Source: Rhizobacter sp. Root404 (GTDB lineage Bacteria > Pseudomonadota > Gammaproteobacteria > Burkholderiales > Burkholderiaceae_C). From it: a stretch of DNA of 64,000 nucleotides. The stretch lies in assembly GCF_001425865.1 (NCBI RefSeq), contig NZ_LMDS01000005.1:62001-126000 (forward strand). The letters run 5' to 3'. The position numbers and the translations under genes are program-made. This document shows positions 1 to 9,189 of the stretch, piece after piece; position 1 is the stretch's first letter; each line of letters opens with the position of its first letter. The notes under the pieces were generated by a model that saw only the letters and a list, made by a program, of their open reading frames with translations, was not told the DNA's origin and did no database searches.

Positions 1-749
1 ACATCGATCTGGACGCCTGCTCGCGGGCCCGGGTCGAGGTCGTGCGCGGGCTGACGGCCACCGCACAGGCCGAGGCCGAGTTCATGATCGGCGCGCTGCT
101 GTCGATGCTGCGCCGCGTGCCGGTGGTCGGCTCCGACGGCATGCTGGTCGGCCGCGAATTGGGCGCCGCCACGGTCGGGTTGGTCGGCATGCAGCCGTCG
201 GCACGCGTGATGGCGCAGATGCTGGCCGGCTTCGGCTCCAAGATGGTCGGCTACGACCCCGCTCTGCATGCCAGCGATCCGGTCTTCGAGCGTTGGCGCG
301 TCAAGCCGATGGGGTTGCGCGAGCTGCTCGAACAGTCGGACGCGGTCTGCGTGCAGCTGAGCTACTTCAGCCGCTACCACGGGCTGCTGGGCGAGCGCTT
401 CCTGCCGTTCTGCAAGCCGAATCAGGTGATCGTCAGCATCGCCCATTCGGGCCTGTTCGACGAGGCCTCGCTGGCCGACGCGCTCAACAGCGACCGCGTG
501 GCGGCGGCGTGGCTGGACAGCCTGGAGCCGGGCGCGCTCGACGAAGGCCGGCCGCTGCACGGCATCGAGAACCTGCAGATCACGCCCCGCGTCGCGAGCA
601 CGACCCGCGAGTCGCGCCTGCGCAGCGCCTGGGCCGTGGCGCGCCGCATCGACGAGATGCTCGGCGCCACGCCCAACGCCACGCGCACGTTCAAGGCGAC
701 GATGCCAGGCGAGCCAACTGATCTTGCAGCCGAGCCACAGTTGCCGTGA
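1..749 (+). CDS. D-2-hydroxyacid dehydrogenase-like protein, 5' partial, degenerate active site
   Basis: The reading frame (codons from base 3) is already open at the window edge, so the N-terminus is missing; 248 residues are visible. The protein has the NAD-binding and C-terminal return segment of the D-isomer-specific 2-hydroxyacid dehydrogenase family (D-3-phosphoglycerate dehydrogenase type). Seen in the sequence: the Rossmann loop reads GLVGMQPSA instead of GxGxxG, the segment that normally carries the catalytic Arg (N-x-x-R-G) reads SIAHSG, and the usual catalytic His after 'TP' is Arg (ITPRVAS). The Glu-Pro pair (SLEPG) survives. I infer a non-canonical, possibly non-catalytic paralogue. 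Its last 59 bases overlap the 3' end of valS on the other strand. The fold assignment is fairly sure; substrate and activity are unknown. Confidence 0.7.
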   Translation, partial: IDLDACSRARVEVVRGLTATAQAEAEFMIGALLSMLRRVPVVGSDGMLVGRELGAATVGLVGMQPSARVMAQMLAGFGSKMVGYDPALHASDPVFERWRVKPMGLRELLEQSDAVCVQLSYFSRYHGLLGERFLPFCKPNQVIVSIAHSGLFDEASLADALNSDRVAAAWLDSLEPGALDEGRPLHGIENLQITPRVASTTRESRLRSAWAVARRIDEMLGATPNATRTFKATMPGEPTDLAAEPQLP

Positions 750-3531
750 AGTCGGCGACGCGCTGGTTCTCCTGAGCGACCACGGCAGCGGGCGCGCGCG
801 CGACGAAACTCTCGTTCGCGAGCTTGCCGGCCGCCTTGGCGATCTCCACCTGCAGCCGCGCGATCTCCTTGTTCAGGCGCTCGGTCTCGGCCGCCACGTC
901 GATCTCGACCAGCCACGCCAGCCGTGAATCGCCGGCCACCGCCACCGCGGCGCTGCGCGTCGCGTCGGCGAACGCGGCGTCGCTGTCGAGGCGGCGCAGT
1001 TCCGAGACCTTCGCGAGGGCCGTGAGCAGCGGCTCGGCCTGCGCGATGAACGCGTCGTCGCCGACCACGCACAGCGGCACGCGGGCCGCCGGCGACAGGT
1101 TCATCTCGCTGCGCAGCGTGCGGCTGGTGCCGACCACGGTCTTGAGCTTCGCGACCCAGGCCACGGCGTCGGCATCGATGCGTTCGAGCTGCGCCTTCGG
1201 GTACGGGGCGGTGACGATGCTGCCGCCCTCGATGTGGCGCCCCGCCACCGGCGCGACCGATTCCCACAGCTCCGCGGTGATGAACGGCATGATCGGGTGC
1301 ATCAGCCGCAGCACCGTCTCGAGCGTGCGGATCAGCGTGTGGCGCGTGGCACGCTGCTGGCCTTCGGTGCCGGTCTGCAACTGCACCTTCGCGATCTCGA
1401 TGTACCAGTCGCAGTACTCGTCCCAGACGAAGCCGTAGATGGCATTGGCGACATTGTCGAGCCGGTAGTCGGCGAACCCATGCGCCACCGCGTCTTCGAC
1501 CCGCTGCAGCTCGCTGCTGATCCACTTGTCGGCGGGGCTGAACTGCATGTAGCCGTGGAACGGGCCACCGGGCGCGCATTCGGCCTTGGTGTGCTCCTTC
1601 ACGCCGCAGTCCTGTCCCTCGCAATTCATCAGCACGAACTTGGTCGCGTTCCAGAGCTTGTTGCAGAAGTTGCGGTAGCCCTCGCAGCGCTTGGTGTCGA
1701 AATTGATGTTGCGGCCCAGGCTCGCGTAGCTGGCCATCGTGAAGCGCAGCGCATCGGCGCCGTAGGCAGGCATGCCCTCGGGGAATTCCTTCTTCACGCG
1801 GGCGGCGACCTTGGGCGCGGTCTCGGGGCGGCGCAGGCCGGTCGTCGACTTCTTGATCAGCGTGTCGAGATCGACCCCTTCGATCAGGTCGACCGGGTCG
1901 ATCACGTTGCCCTCGCTCTTGCTCATCTTCTTGCCCTGCGCGTCGTGCACCAGGCCGTGGATGTAGACGCTGCGGAACGGCACCTGGCCGGTGAAGTGCA
2001 GCGTCATCATGATCATCCGGGCCACCCAGAAGAAGATGATGTCGAAGCCCGTCACCAGCACGGTGGACGGCAGGAACAGGTCCTGCTCGATCGTCTTGGC
2101 GGGCCAGCCCAGCGTGGAGAACGGGAACTGCGCGGCCGAGTACCAGGTGTCGAGCACGTCCTCGTCGCGGCGCAGCGTGCCGGTGTAGCCGGCGGCCACG
2201 GCCTTCGCGCGCGCCTCGGCTTCGTCGCGGCCGACGAAGATCTCGCCGCCCGTGCCGTACCACGCCGGAATCTGGTGGCCCCACCAGAGCTGGCGCGAGA
2301 TGCACCAGTCCTGGATGTTGCCCATCCAGTGGTTCCAGGTGCTGACCCACTGCGGCGGCACGAAGCGCACGTCGCCGTTCTCGACCGCATGGATCGCGCG
2401 GCCGGCGATCGATTCGCCGTCGCGTCCCGGCTGCGTCATCGCCATGAACCACTGGTCGGTCAGCATCGGCTCGACGACCTGGCCGGTGCGCGCGCAGCGC
2501 GGCACCATCAGCTTGTGCTTCTTGGTCTCGACCAGCAGGCCGAGCGCGTCCAGGTCGGCGACGACCTGCTTGCGCGCGACGAAGCGGTCGAGCCCGCGGT
2601 AGGCCTCGGGTGCGTTGTCGTTGATGGTCGCGTCGAGCGCCAGCACGCCGATGATCGGCAGGTGGTGGCGCTGGCCGACCGCGTAGTCGTTCGCGTCGTG
2701 CGCCGGGGTGACCTTGACGACGCCGGTGCCGAACTCGCGATCGACATACGCATCGGCGATCACCGGGATCGTGCGGTTGCACAGCGGCAACGTGACCTGC
2801 TTGCCGATGAAGGCGGTGTAGCGCTCGTCATCCGGGTGCACCATCACCGCGGTGTCGCCCAGCATGGTTTCCGGCCGCGTCGTCGCGACCACCAGCGAGC
2901 CCGACCCGTCGGCAAGCGGGTAGCGGATGTGCCAGAGGAAACCGTCTTCCTCCTCGCTCTCGACCTCGAGGTCGGAGACCGCCGAGCGCAGCACCGGGTC
3001 CCAGCTGACCAGGCGCTTCTTGCGGTAGATCAGGCCCTCTTCGTAGAGGCGCACGAAGGTCTCGTTGACGACCGCCGATTGGGTCGCGTCCATCGTGAAG
3101 TACTCGCGCGACCAGTCGACCGTGTCGCCCATGCGCCGCATCTGCGAGGTGATGACGTTGCCGCTGTGCGCCTTCCAGTCCCACACCCGCTCGATGAACT
3201 TGGCGCGGCCGATGTCGTGCCGGCTCAGGCCTTCGTCCTGCAATTGCCGCTCGACGACGATCTGCGTCGCGATGCCGGCATGGTCGGTGCCCGGCAGCCA
3301 CAGCGTGTTGAACCCGCTCATGCGGTGGTAGCGCGTCAGCGCGTCCATGATCGTGTGGTTGAACCCGTGCCCCATGTGCAGGGTGCCGGTCACGTTCGGC
3401 GGCGGCAGCTGGATGCTGAACGACGGCTTGGCCGGGTCGAGCGTCGGCGCGAACGCGCCGGGCTCGTTCCACTTGAGTGCCCAACGGGCCTCGATGGCTT
3501 GCGGTTCGAAGGATTTCGCGAGTTCGGTCAT
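691..3531 (-). CDS. valS: Valyl-tRNA synthetase
   Basis: This 946-residue cytoplasmic class I aminoacyl-tRNA synthetase charges tRNA-Val. The HIGH signature is HMGH at residues 52-55, right after PPNVTGTL, and KMSKS lies at 534-538. The editing (CP1) domain starts near residue 217 ([13 protein letters not shown]), and the C-terminus is the usual coiled-coil tRNA-binding arm (about 880-940, rich in Ala, Leu, Glu and Lys). Length fits bacterial ValRS. The start is ATG at 3531; a TACAAT hexamer sits 9 bases upstream of it, in the 25-base gap after guaC, so the gene may have its own promoter as well as read-through from guaC. The 3' end overlaps the convergent dehydrogenase-like gene. Confidence 0.97.
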   Translation of the reverse strand: MTELAKSFEPQAIEARWALKWNEPGAFAPTLDPAKPSFSIQLPPPNVTGTLHMGHGFNHTIMDALTRYHRMSGFNTLWLPGTDHAGIATQIVVERQLQDEGLSRHDIGRAKFIERVWDWKAHSGNVITSQMRRMGDTVDWSREYFTMDATQSAVVNETFVRLYEEGLIYRKKRLVSWDPVLRSAVSDLEVESEEEDGFLWHIRYPLADGSGSLVVATTRPETMLGDTAVMVHPDDERYTAFIGKQVTLPLCNRTIPVIADAYVDREFGTGVVKVTPAHDANDYAVGQRHHLPIIGVLALDATINDNAPEAYRGLDRFVARKQVVADLDALGLLVETKKHKLMVPRCARTGQVVEPMLTDQWFMAMTQPGRDGESIAGRAIHAVENGDVRFVPPQWVSTWNHWMGNIQDWCISRQLWWGHQIPAWYGTGGEIFVGRDEAEARAKAVAAGYTGTLRRDEDVLDTWYSAAQFPFSTLGWPAKTIEQDLFLPSTVLVTGFDIIFFWVARMIMMTLHFTGQVPFRSVYIHGLVHDAQGKKMSKSEGNVIDPVDLIEGVDLDTLIKKSTTGLRRPETAPKVAARVKKEFPEGMPAYGADALRFTMASYASLGRNINFDTKRCEGYRNFCNKLWNATKFVLMNCEGQDCGVKEHTKAECAPGGPFHGYMQFSPADKWISSELQRVEDAVAHGFADYRLDNVANAIYGFVWDEYCDWYIEIAKVQLQTGTEGQQRATRHTLIRTLETVLRLMHPIMPFITAELWESVAPVAGRHIEGGSIVTAPYPKAQLERIDADAVAWVAKLKTVVGTSRTLRSEMNLSPAARVPLCVVGDDAFIAQAEPLLTALAKVSELRRLDSDAAFADATRSAAVAVAGDSRLAWLVEIDVAAETERLNKEIARLQVEIAKAAGKLANESFVARAPAAVVAQENQRVADFTATVARLQDQLARLASSP

Positions 3532-3556
3532 GGTGACCGAATTGTATTGGCCGCAG

Positions 3557-4534
3557 TTACATCAGCAGGTGCTCGCCCGCGTTGTCCCCGCCCAGGATCA
3601 CGTAGTTCACCTTGCGCACGTCCATCAGTCGGGTGCCGCCGGCGTAAGAGATCGAGCTCTGCACGTCCTCGCGCATCTCGCGCAGCGTGTCGGCCAGGCG
3701 GCCCTTGATCGGCTCGAGGATGCGCTTGCCCTCGACGTGCTTGTACTCGCCCTTGTTGAAGTCGCTGGCGCTACCGTAGTACTCCTTGTACAGCTTGCCA
3801 TCGACCTCGACCGTCTGGCCCGGCGATTCCTCGTGCCCGGCGAACAGCGAGCCGATCATCACCATCGAGGCGCCGAAACGGATGCTCTTGGCGATGTCGC
3901 CATGGTCGCGGATGCCGCCGTCCGCGATGATCGGCTTGGTGGCGACACGCGCACACCACTTCAGCGCCGAGAGCTGCCAGCCGCCGGTGCCGAAGCCGGT
4001 CTTCAGCTTGGTGATGCAGACCTTGCCGGGGCCGACGCCGACCTTGGTCGCGTCCGCGCCCCAGTTCTCGAGGTCGATCACCGCCTCGGGCGTCGCGACG
4101 TTGCCGGCGATCACGAAGGTGCTCGGCAGCTTCTTCTTGATGTACTCGATCATCTTCTGCACGCTGTCGGCGTGGCCGTGCGCGATGTCGATCGTGATGT
4201 AGTCGGCGCCGACACCGTCCGCCGCGAGCCGGTCGATCACCGCGTAGTCGGGCGGCTTGACGCCCGAGCTGACCGAGACGATCAGGCCCTTGCTGCGCAT
4301 CTGGCGTGCGTAGGCGACGTTGTCGATGTCGAAGCGGTGCATCACGTAGAAGTAGCCGTTCGCGGCCAGCCACTCGGTGATCGGCTCGTCGACGACCGTC
4401 TTCATGTTCGCCGGCACCACCGGCAGGTTGAACTTGTGCGCGCCGAACTGGATGGAGGCATCGCATTCGGAGCGGCTCTCGACGCGGCACTTGCGCGGCA
4501 GCAGGAGGACGTTGTCGTAGTCGAAGATTTCCAT
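3557..4534 (-). CDS. guaC: GMP reductase
   Basis: GuaC reduces GMP to IMP with NADPH, releasing ammonia, in purine salvage. The 325-residue product is an IMPDH/GMPR-type TIM barrel of the compact form without CBS domains. The catalytic Cys lies near residue 173 inside [11 protein letters not shown], followed by the TGFGTGG loop; the phosphate-binding [13 protein letters not shown] segment and YYGSAS flap are present. The N-terminal YDNVLLLPR motif is typical of the family. The gene precedes valS on the same strand. A terminator-shaped hairpin with a nine-T tract lies in its leader, ending 23 bases before the ATG (separate entry), which suggests control of transcript extension. Confidence 0.93.
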   Translation of the reverse strand: MEIFDYDNVLLLPRKCRVESRSECDASIQFGAHKFNLPVVPANMKTVVDEPITEWLAANGYFYVMHRFDIDNVAYARQMRSKGLIVSVSSGVKPPDYAVIDRLAADGVGADYITIDIAHGHADSVQKMIEYIKKKLPSTFVIAGNVATPEAVIDLENWGADATKVGVGPGKVCITKLKTGFGTGGWQLSALKWCARVATKPIIADGGIRDHGDIAKSIRFGASMVMIGSLFAGHEESPGQTVEVDGKLYKEYYGSASDFNKGEYKHVEGKRILEPIKGRLADTLREMREDVQSSISYAGGTRLMDVRKVNYVILGGDNAGEHLLM

Positions 4535-4557
4535 GATGCGCGCCCCGTGGGTCAGCC

Positions 4558-4590
4558 AAAAAAAAACCGGGCGCCAAATTCGGGCCCGGT
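4558..4590 (-). terminator. Terminator-like hairpin and T tract in the guaC leader
   Basis: On the minus strand, arms ACCGGGC and GCCCGGT (7 bp) enclose an 11-base loop and are followed immediately by nine T residues (plus-strand A run at 4558-4566), the layout of an intrinsic terminator. It sits between the divergent efflux-pump start (4648) and the guaC ATG (4534), so no upstream minus-strand gene in the immediate neighbourhood needs it. The simplest reading is a leader attenuator of guaC; termination of stray antisense transcription from under the efflux gene is the alternative. No ligand-binding fold is evident in the short leader. Confidence 0.6.
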
Positions 4591-4647
4591 GACGAATTCT
4601 ACGCCGCCCCTACACTGGCCGCCGCCCGGAACCCCTGCGACCACCAC

Positions 4648-6072
4648 GTGCTCTCTCCCACCACCAAACGCCTGCTGCCCTGGGTCGTCGCGATCGCGTT
4701 CTTCATGCAGACGCTGGACGGCACGATCCTGAACACCGCGCTGCCGCGCATGGCGACGGACCTGGGGGAGAGTCCGCTGCGGATGCAGTCGATCGTCATC
4801 GCCTACATGCTGACGGTGGCGCTGTTCATCCCCGCGTCGGGCTGGCTGGCCGACCGGTTCGGCACGCAGCGCACCTTTCTCGCGGCGATCGGGTTGTTCA
4901 GCCTCGGCTCGCTGCTGTGCGCGCTGTCGCCGACGCTGCCGTGGCTGGTCGCGGCGCGGGTGGTGCAGGGCGTCGGTGGCGCGTTGCTGCTGCCGGTCGG
5001 GCGGCTGACCATCCTGCGTGCGTTCCCGCGCAGCGAACTGCTCAAGGTGTTGTCGTTCGTGACGATCCCGGGCCTGGTCGGGCCGCTCGTCGGTCCGCCG
5101 CTGGGCGGCTGGCTGGTCGAGGTCGCAACCTGGCACTGGGTATTCCTGATCAACCTGCCGGTCGGCGTCATCGGAGTCTTCGCCGCGCTGCGCTACATGC
5201 CCGACCTGCGCGGCGCGGCGGGCCAGAAGTTCGACTGGACCGGCTTCGTTCTGTTCTCGCTCGGGCTCGTGGCCGTCACGCTCGGGCTGCAGGGCCTGGG
5301 CGAGCACTCGATCAGCGCGCCGGTGTCGATCCTGCTCGTGATCGGCGGCCTCGCGGCGATGGCGGCCTACTGGGCCCACGCGGCCCGTGCCGACAAGCCG
5401 CTGTTCAGCCTGACGCTGTTCCAGATCCCGACCTTCTCGGTCGGCATCCTCGGCAACCTGTTCGCGCGCCTGGGCAGCGGCGCGATGCCGTTCCTGACGC
5501 CGCTGTTCCTGCAGGTGGGCCTCGGCTATTCGCCGAGTGCGGCCGGCCTGACGATGGTGCCGACGGTGATCGGCGCGATGATGATCAAGTTCGTCGCCGA
5601 GCGGGTGATCAAGCGCTTCGGCTACCGCCGCGTGCTGGTCGTCAACACGCTGCTGCTCGGCGGCTTCATCGCCGGCTTCTCGATGGTCGATCGCGCCACG
5701 CCACACGCGGCCATCCTGGTCTACCTCGCGCTGTTCGGCATCTGCAACTCGATGCAGTTCACCGCGATGAACACGCTGACGCTCGGCGACCTGGACGACG
5801 CGCGCGCCAGCGGCGGCAACAGCCTGCTGTCGGTCGTGATGCAGCTGTCGATGAGCCTGGGCGTGGCCGCGGCCGGTGCGCTGCTCGCGGCGTTCGCGAC
5901 ACCCGTGGTGATCCCGATCGCCAGCGACATCGGCCCGAGCAACGTGGTCCACACCTTCCATGCCACCTACCTGTGCATGGGTGCGCTGTCGGCGCTGGCG
6001 GCGGGCATCTTCTTCCAGCTCGGCCGCGGCGAGGGGCCCGTCGTGCGGGCAACCGTGGTCGACGAATCCTGA
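4648..6072 (+). CDS. MFS drug efflux transporter, MdtD-like (DHA2 family)
   Basis: The 474-residue inner-membrane protein has about 14 hydrophobic segments, as expected for DHA2 proton-driven drug exporters. Family motifs are clear: LDGTILNTALP in TM1, GWLADRFGTQ in loop 2-3, RVVQGVGGALLLPVGR in TM4 and GPLVGPPLGGWL in TM5 (antiporter motif C). Residue-level similarity to E. coli MdtD is high along the whole length (for example NSLLSVVMQLSMSLGV). The start is GTG at 4648; no stronger start is seen nearby. It stands alone, divergent from guaC and convergent with the cation transporter. The substrate cannot be told from sequence. Confidence 0.88.
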   Translation: MLSPTTKRLLPWVVAIAFFMQTLDGTILNTALPRMATDLGESPLRMQSIVIAYMLTVALFIPASGWLADRFGTQRTFLAAIGLFSLGSLLCALSPTLPWLVAARVVQGVGGALLLPVGRLTILRAFPRSELLKVLSFVTIPGLVGPLVGPPLGGWLVEVATWHWVFLINLPVGVIGVFAALRYMPDLRGAAGQKFDWTGFVLFSLGLVAVTLGLQGLGEHSISAPVSILLVIGGLAAMAAYWAHAARADKPLFSLTLFQIPTFSVGILGNLFARLGSGAMPFLTPLFLQVGLGYSPSAAGLTMVPTVIGAMMIKFVAERVIKRFGYRRVLVVNTLLLGGFIAGFSMVDRATPHAAILVYLALFGICNSMQFTAMNTLTLGDLDDARASGGNSLLSVVMQLSMSLGVAAAGALLAAFATPVVIPIASDIGPSNVVHTFHATYLCMGALSALAAGIFFQLGRGEGPVVRATVVDES

Positions 6073-6090
6073 CGGCCGAGGCCGGTCAGG
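6068..6090. terminator. Hairpin shared by two convergent stop codons
   Basis: Arms CCTGAC and GTCAGG form six pairs, extended by GGC/GCC across a one-base bulge. The TGA of the efflux pump (6070-6072) is in the left arm and the TGA of the cation transporter (6086-6088, minus strand) in the right arm. No T tract follows on either strand, so it is a bidirectional barrier or RNA 3'-end stabiliser at best. Confidence 0.4.
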
Positions 6091-6700
6091 CCGGCGCCCG
6101 ACGCAGTTCCCCCAGCGCCTGCCGCGACACGGCCCACGCGCTGCTCAGCGCCAGCGCGGCCATCCCGACCGCGACGATCAGATCGGGCCAGGCCGCGCCG
6201 GTGCCCGCCACCGCGACGGCCGCCAGCGCCACCGCGATGTTGCCGACCGCGTCGTTGCGCGAGCACAGCCAGACCGAGCGCATGTTCGAGTCGCCGTTCC
6301 GGTAGCGGTACAGCATCACCGCGACGCCGACGTTGACGGCCAGCGCCAGCAGCGCGATCGCGCCCATCGTCAGGGCCTCGGGCGGCGCGCCGTGCCACGC
6401 GGCCCACGCGGCGCGGCCGAGCACGAACAGGCCGAAGCCAGCCATCGACGCCGCCTTCAGCAGCGACGAACGCGCGCGCCAGTGCAGCGCGCGCGACAGC
6501 ACCAGCAGCGAGAGCCCGTAGTTCGCCGCGTCGCCGAAGAAGTCGATCGCATCGGCGAGCAGCGAGACCGAGCCGGACTCCAGGCTGCCGATGATCTCGA
6601 TCACGAACATCGCAGCGTTCAGTGCCAGCGCGATCCACAGGATGCGCTGGTAGGCCGGGTCGGCGGATGGGGCGGGCGGGGTGCAGCAGGCGTCGGACAT
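6086..6700 (-). CDS. Cation diffusion facilitator family transporter, short form
   Basis: The 204-residue protein has six hydrophobic segments and belongs to the CDF family (Zn/Co/Cd efflux by proton antiport). Near residue 50 the TM2 metal site reads ADAIDFFGD, keeping the D-x3-D pattern. In TM5 the usual H-x3-D site reads CSRND, with Cys in place of His. The cytoplasmic C-terminal dimerisation domain of full-length CDFs is absent, and the start MSDACC is Cys-rich. I chose the ATG at 6700; an in-frame ATG at 6745 would add 15 residues. It is divergent from uvrD. Transport of a divalent metal is likely; the metal is not known. Confidence 0.8.
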   Translation of the reverse strand: MSDACCTPPAPSADPAYQRILWIALALNAAMFVIEIIGSLESGSVSLLADAIDFFGDAANYGLSLLVLSRALHWRARSSLLKAASMAGFGLFVLGRAAWAAWHGAPPEALTMGAIALLALAVNVGVAVMLYRYRNGDSNMRSVWLCSRNDAVGNIAVALAAVAVAGTGAAWPDLIVAVGMAALALSSAWAVSRQALGELRRAPA

Positions 6701-6785
6701 CGAGGCAGTGGGGTCGGGCAGCGCCTGGACGGGCGGACCGGGCATGGTATCTGCCCCGCGCGCGGCGTGCCGACCGGCCGTCGCC

Positions 6786-6791
6786 GACAAT
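6786..6791 (+). promoter_or_regulatory. -10-like hexamer next to the uvrD start
   Basis: GACAAT ends six bases before the uvrD ATG, the distance expected if transcription starts at the start codon itself (leaderless mRNA). No good -35 hexamer is seen 16-18 bases upstream. Confidence 0.3.
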
Positions 6792-6797
6792 GTCCGG

Positions 6798-9176
6798 ATG
6801 GCCCCTGAACTCGACGCCGGCACCGACTCGCCGCTGCTGCACAACCTGAATCCCGAACAACTCGCGGCGGTGACGCTGCCGGCGCGCCCGGCGCTGATCC
6901 TGGCGGGCGCGGGATCGGGCAAGACGCGGGTGCTGACGACGCGGATCGCGTGGCTGATCCAGACCGGCCAGCTCTCGCCCGGCGGCGTGATGGCCGTGAC
7001 CTTCACCAACAAGGCCGCGAAGGAGATGCTGACGCGGCTCGGCGCGCTGCTGCCGATCCCCGTGCGTGGCATGTGGATCGGCACCTTCCACGGCCTGTGC
7101 AACCGCTTCCTGCGCGCGCACTGGAAGCTGGCCGGGCTGCCGCAGGGCTTCCAGATCCTCGACTCGGCCGACCAGCTCTCGGCCGTCAAGCGCGTGATCA
7201 AGGCGATGAACCTCGACGAGGAGCGCTTCGTGCCCAAGCAGGTGACGTGGTTCATCGCCGGCGCCAAGGACAACGGCTACCGGCCGAAGGACTGCGAAGT
7301 CAAGGACGAGCAGTCGCGCACCCAGGTGCAGATCTACCAGAACTACGAGGAGCAGTGCCAGCGCGAGGGCGTGGTCGACTTCGCCGAGCTGATGCTGCGC
7401 ACCTTCGAGCTGATGCGCGACAACGACGCGCTGCGCCAGCACTACCAGCACCGTTTCCGCCACATCCTGGTCGACGAATTCCAGGACACCAACCGGCTGC
7501 AGTACGCGTGGCTGAAGATGTTCGCCGGCCCCGAGACCGCGGTGTTCGCGGTCGGCGACGACGACCAGAGCATCTACGCCTTCCGCGGCGCGCAGGTCGG
7601 CAACATGGCCGCGTTCGAGCGCGAGTTCCGGGTCGAGCAGGTGATCAAGCTGGAGCGCAACTACCGCTCGTTCGGCAACATCCTGGACGCAGCCAACGAG
7701 CTGATCGCGCGCAACACCAACCGCCTGGGCAAGAACCTGCGCACCGAGGCCGGCCCGGGTGAACCGGTGCGCGTGCGCGAATCACCGAGCGATTTCGACG
7801 AGGCGCGCTGGTTCGTCGAGGAGGCGCAGCAGCTGCACCGCGAGGGCACGCCGCGCAGTGACATCGCGCTGCTCTACCGCAGCAACGCGCAGAGCCGGGT
7901 GATGGAAAGCGCGCTGTTCAACGCGAGCGTGCCGTACAAGGTCTACGGCGGGCTGCGCTTCTTCGAGCGGGCCGAGGTCAAGCACGCGCTCAGCTACCTG
8001 CGACTTATCGAGAACCCGAGCGACGACACCAGCTTCCTGCGGGTCGTCAACTTCCCGACCCGCGGCATCGGCGCGCGCTCGATCGAGCAGCTGCAGGACG
8101 CGGCGCGGCATTCCGGCCGCAGCCTGTACCAGAGCGTCGGCGCGCTCAGCGGCAAGGCGGGGACGAACCTGCAGGCCTTCGTCGCGCTGATCGACGGCAT
8201 GCGCGAGAAGACGCGCGGGCTGACGCTGCGCGACATCATCGAGCACATGCTCGACGCGTCGGGCCTCGTGACGTTCTACAAGACCGACAAGGAAGGCCAG
8301 GACCGGCTCGAGAACCTGGACGAGCTCGTCAACGCCGCCGAGGCGTTCGTGACGCAGGAGGGCTTCGGCAAGGATGCCGTTGCGCTGCCCGTCGATGAAC
8401 ATGGTGGCGGCAACGAATCGGGCCGCGCCGAGTTCAACACGCCGGGCGCCGAGCCCGCGAGCGGCACGATCGCGCCGCTGGCACAGACACCCGACGCCGA
8501 GACCGGCGAGATCATGTCGCCGCTCGCCGCATTCCTGACCCACGCATCGCTCGAGGCCGGCGACAACCAGGCCCAAGCCGGGCAGGACGCGATCCAGCTG
8601 ATGACGGTGCACTCGGCCAAGGGCCTGGAGTTCGACTGCGTGTTCATCACCGGCCTCGAGGAGGGTCTGTTCCCGCACGAGAACTCGGCCGCCGACCCGG
8701 ACGGGCTGGAGGAGGAGCGGCGCCTGATGTACGTCGCGATCACGCGCGCCCGCAAGCGCCTGTACCTGAGCTTCTCGCAGACGCGCATGCTGCACGGCCA
8801 GACCCGCTACAACGTCAAGAGCCGGTTCCTCGAGGAACTGCCCGAAGCGGCGCTGAAGTGGATCACGCCGCGCAACCAGGGCTTCGGCTCGGGCTTCCAG
8901 CGCGACTACCAGGCGGCCTGGGCGCGCGGCTCCGGGCTGCACTCGATCGTCGGCGCCGGCGACGTGCGCGGCGTGCCGAGTGCGCCCGCCGTGGTGCCCA
9001 AGGCGCCGAGCCACGGGCTGCGCTCCGGCCAGAGCGTGTTCCACACCAAGTTCGGCGAGGGCGTGATCGTCACGCTCGAAGGCACGGGCGTCGACGCACG
9101 CGCGCAGGTCAATTTCGGCCGGCACGGCATGAAGTGGCTCGCGCTGTCGGTGGCCAAGCTGACCCCGATTCCATGA
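6798..9176 (+). CDS. uvrD: DNA helicase II (UvrD/PcrA type)
   Basis: This SF1A 3'-5' helicase acts in nucleotide excision repair, mismatch repair and removal of RecA filaments. With the ATG at 6798 it has 792 residues. The Q motif is LNPEQLAAV (about 17-25), Walker A is AGAGSGKT (36-43), motif II is VDEFQDTN (near 225), followed by GDDDQSIYAFRGA and LERNYRS; motif V/VI VHSAKGLEF and VAITRARKRL are near the C-terminal third. The tail (KFGEGVIVTLEGTG...WLALSVAKLTP) is the Tudor-like RNA polymerase-binding domain typical of UvrD/PcrA and missing from Rep. An upstream in-frame start at 6681 is rejected because it runs into the divergent transporter. Confidence 0.95.
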   Translation: MAPELDAGTDSPLLHNLNPEQLAAVTLPARPALILAGAGSGKTRVLTTRIAWLIQTGQLSPGGVMAVTFTNKAAKEMLTRLGALLPIPVRGMWIGTFHGLCNRFLRAHWKLAGLPQGFQILDSADQLSAVKRVIKAMNLDEERFVPKQVTWFIAGAKDNGYRPKDCEVKDEQSRTQVQIYQNYEEQCQREGVVDFAELMLRTFELMRDNDALRQHYQHRFRHILVDEFQDTNRLQYAWLKMFAGPETAVFAVGDDDQSIYAFRGAQVGNMAAFEREFRVEQVIKLERNYRSFGNILDAANELIARNTNRLGKNLRTEAGPGEPVRVRESPSDFDEARWFVEEAQQLHREGTPRSDIALLYRSNAQSRVMESALFNASVPYKVYGGLRFFERAEVKHALSYLRLIENPSDDTSFLRVVNFPTRGIGARSIEQLQDAARHSGRSLYQSVGALSGKAGTNLQAFVALIDGMREKTRGLTLRDIIEHMLDASGLVTFYKTDKEGQDRLENLDELVNAAEAFVTQEGFGKDAVALPVDEHGGGNESGRAEFNTPGAEPASGTIAPLAQTPDAETGEIMSPLAAFLTHASLEAGDNQAQAGQDAIQLMTVHSAKGLEFDCVFITGLEEGLFPHENSAADPDGLEEERRLMYVAITRARKRLYLSFSQTRMLHGQTRYNVKSRFLEELPEAALKWITPRNQGFGSGFQRDYQAAWARGSGLHSIVGAGDVRGVPSAPAVVPKAPSHGLRSGQSVFHTKFGEGVIVTLEGTGVDARAQVNFGRHGMKWLALSVAKLTPIP

Positions 9177-9189
9177 CGAAGGAGTTGCC

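Noticed and set aside
1234..3708. 824-codon open frame antisense to valS
   Set aside because: Arg/His/Val-rich composition with no motif; it mirrors valS codons in high-GC DNA.
4558..4566. Nine-A run as a sequencing or assembly artefact
   Set aside because: It sits exactly at the foot of a GC hairpin, as in a terminator, and is outside coding frames, so a biological reading is more likely.
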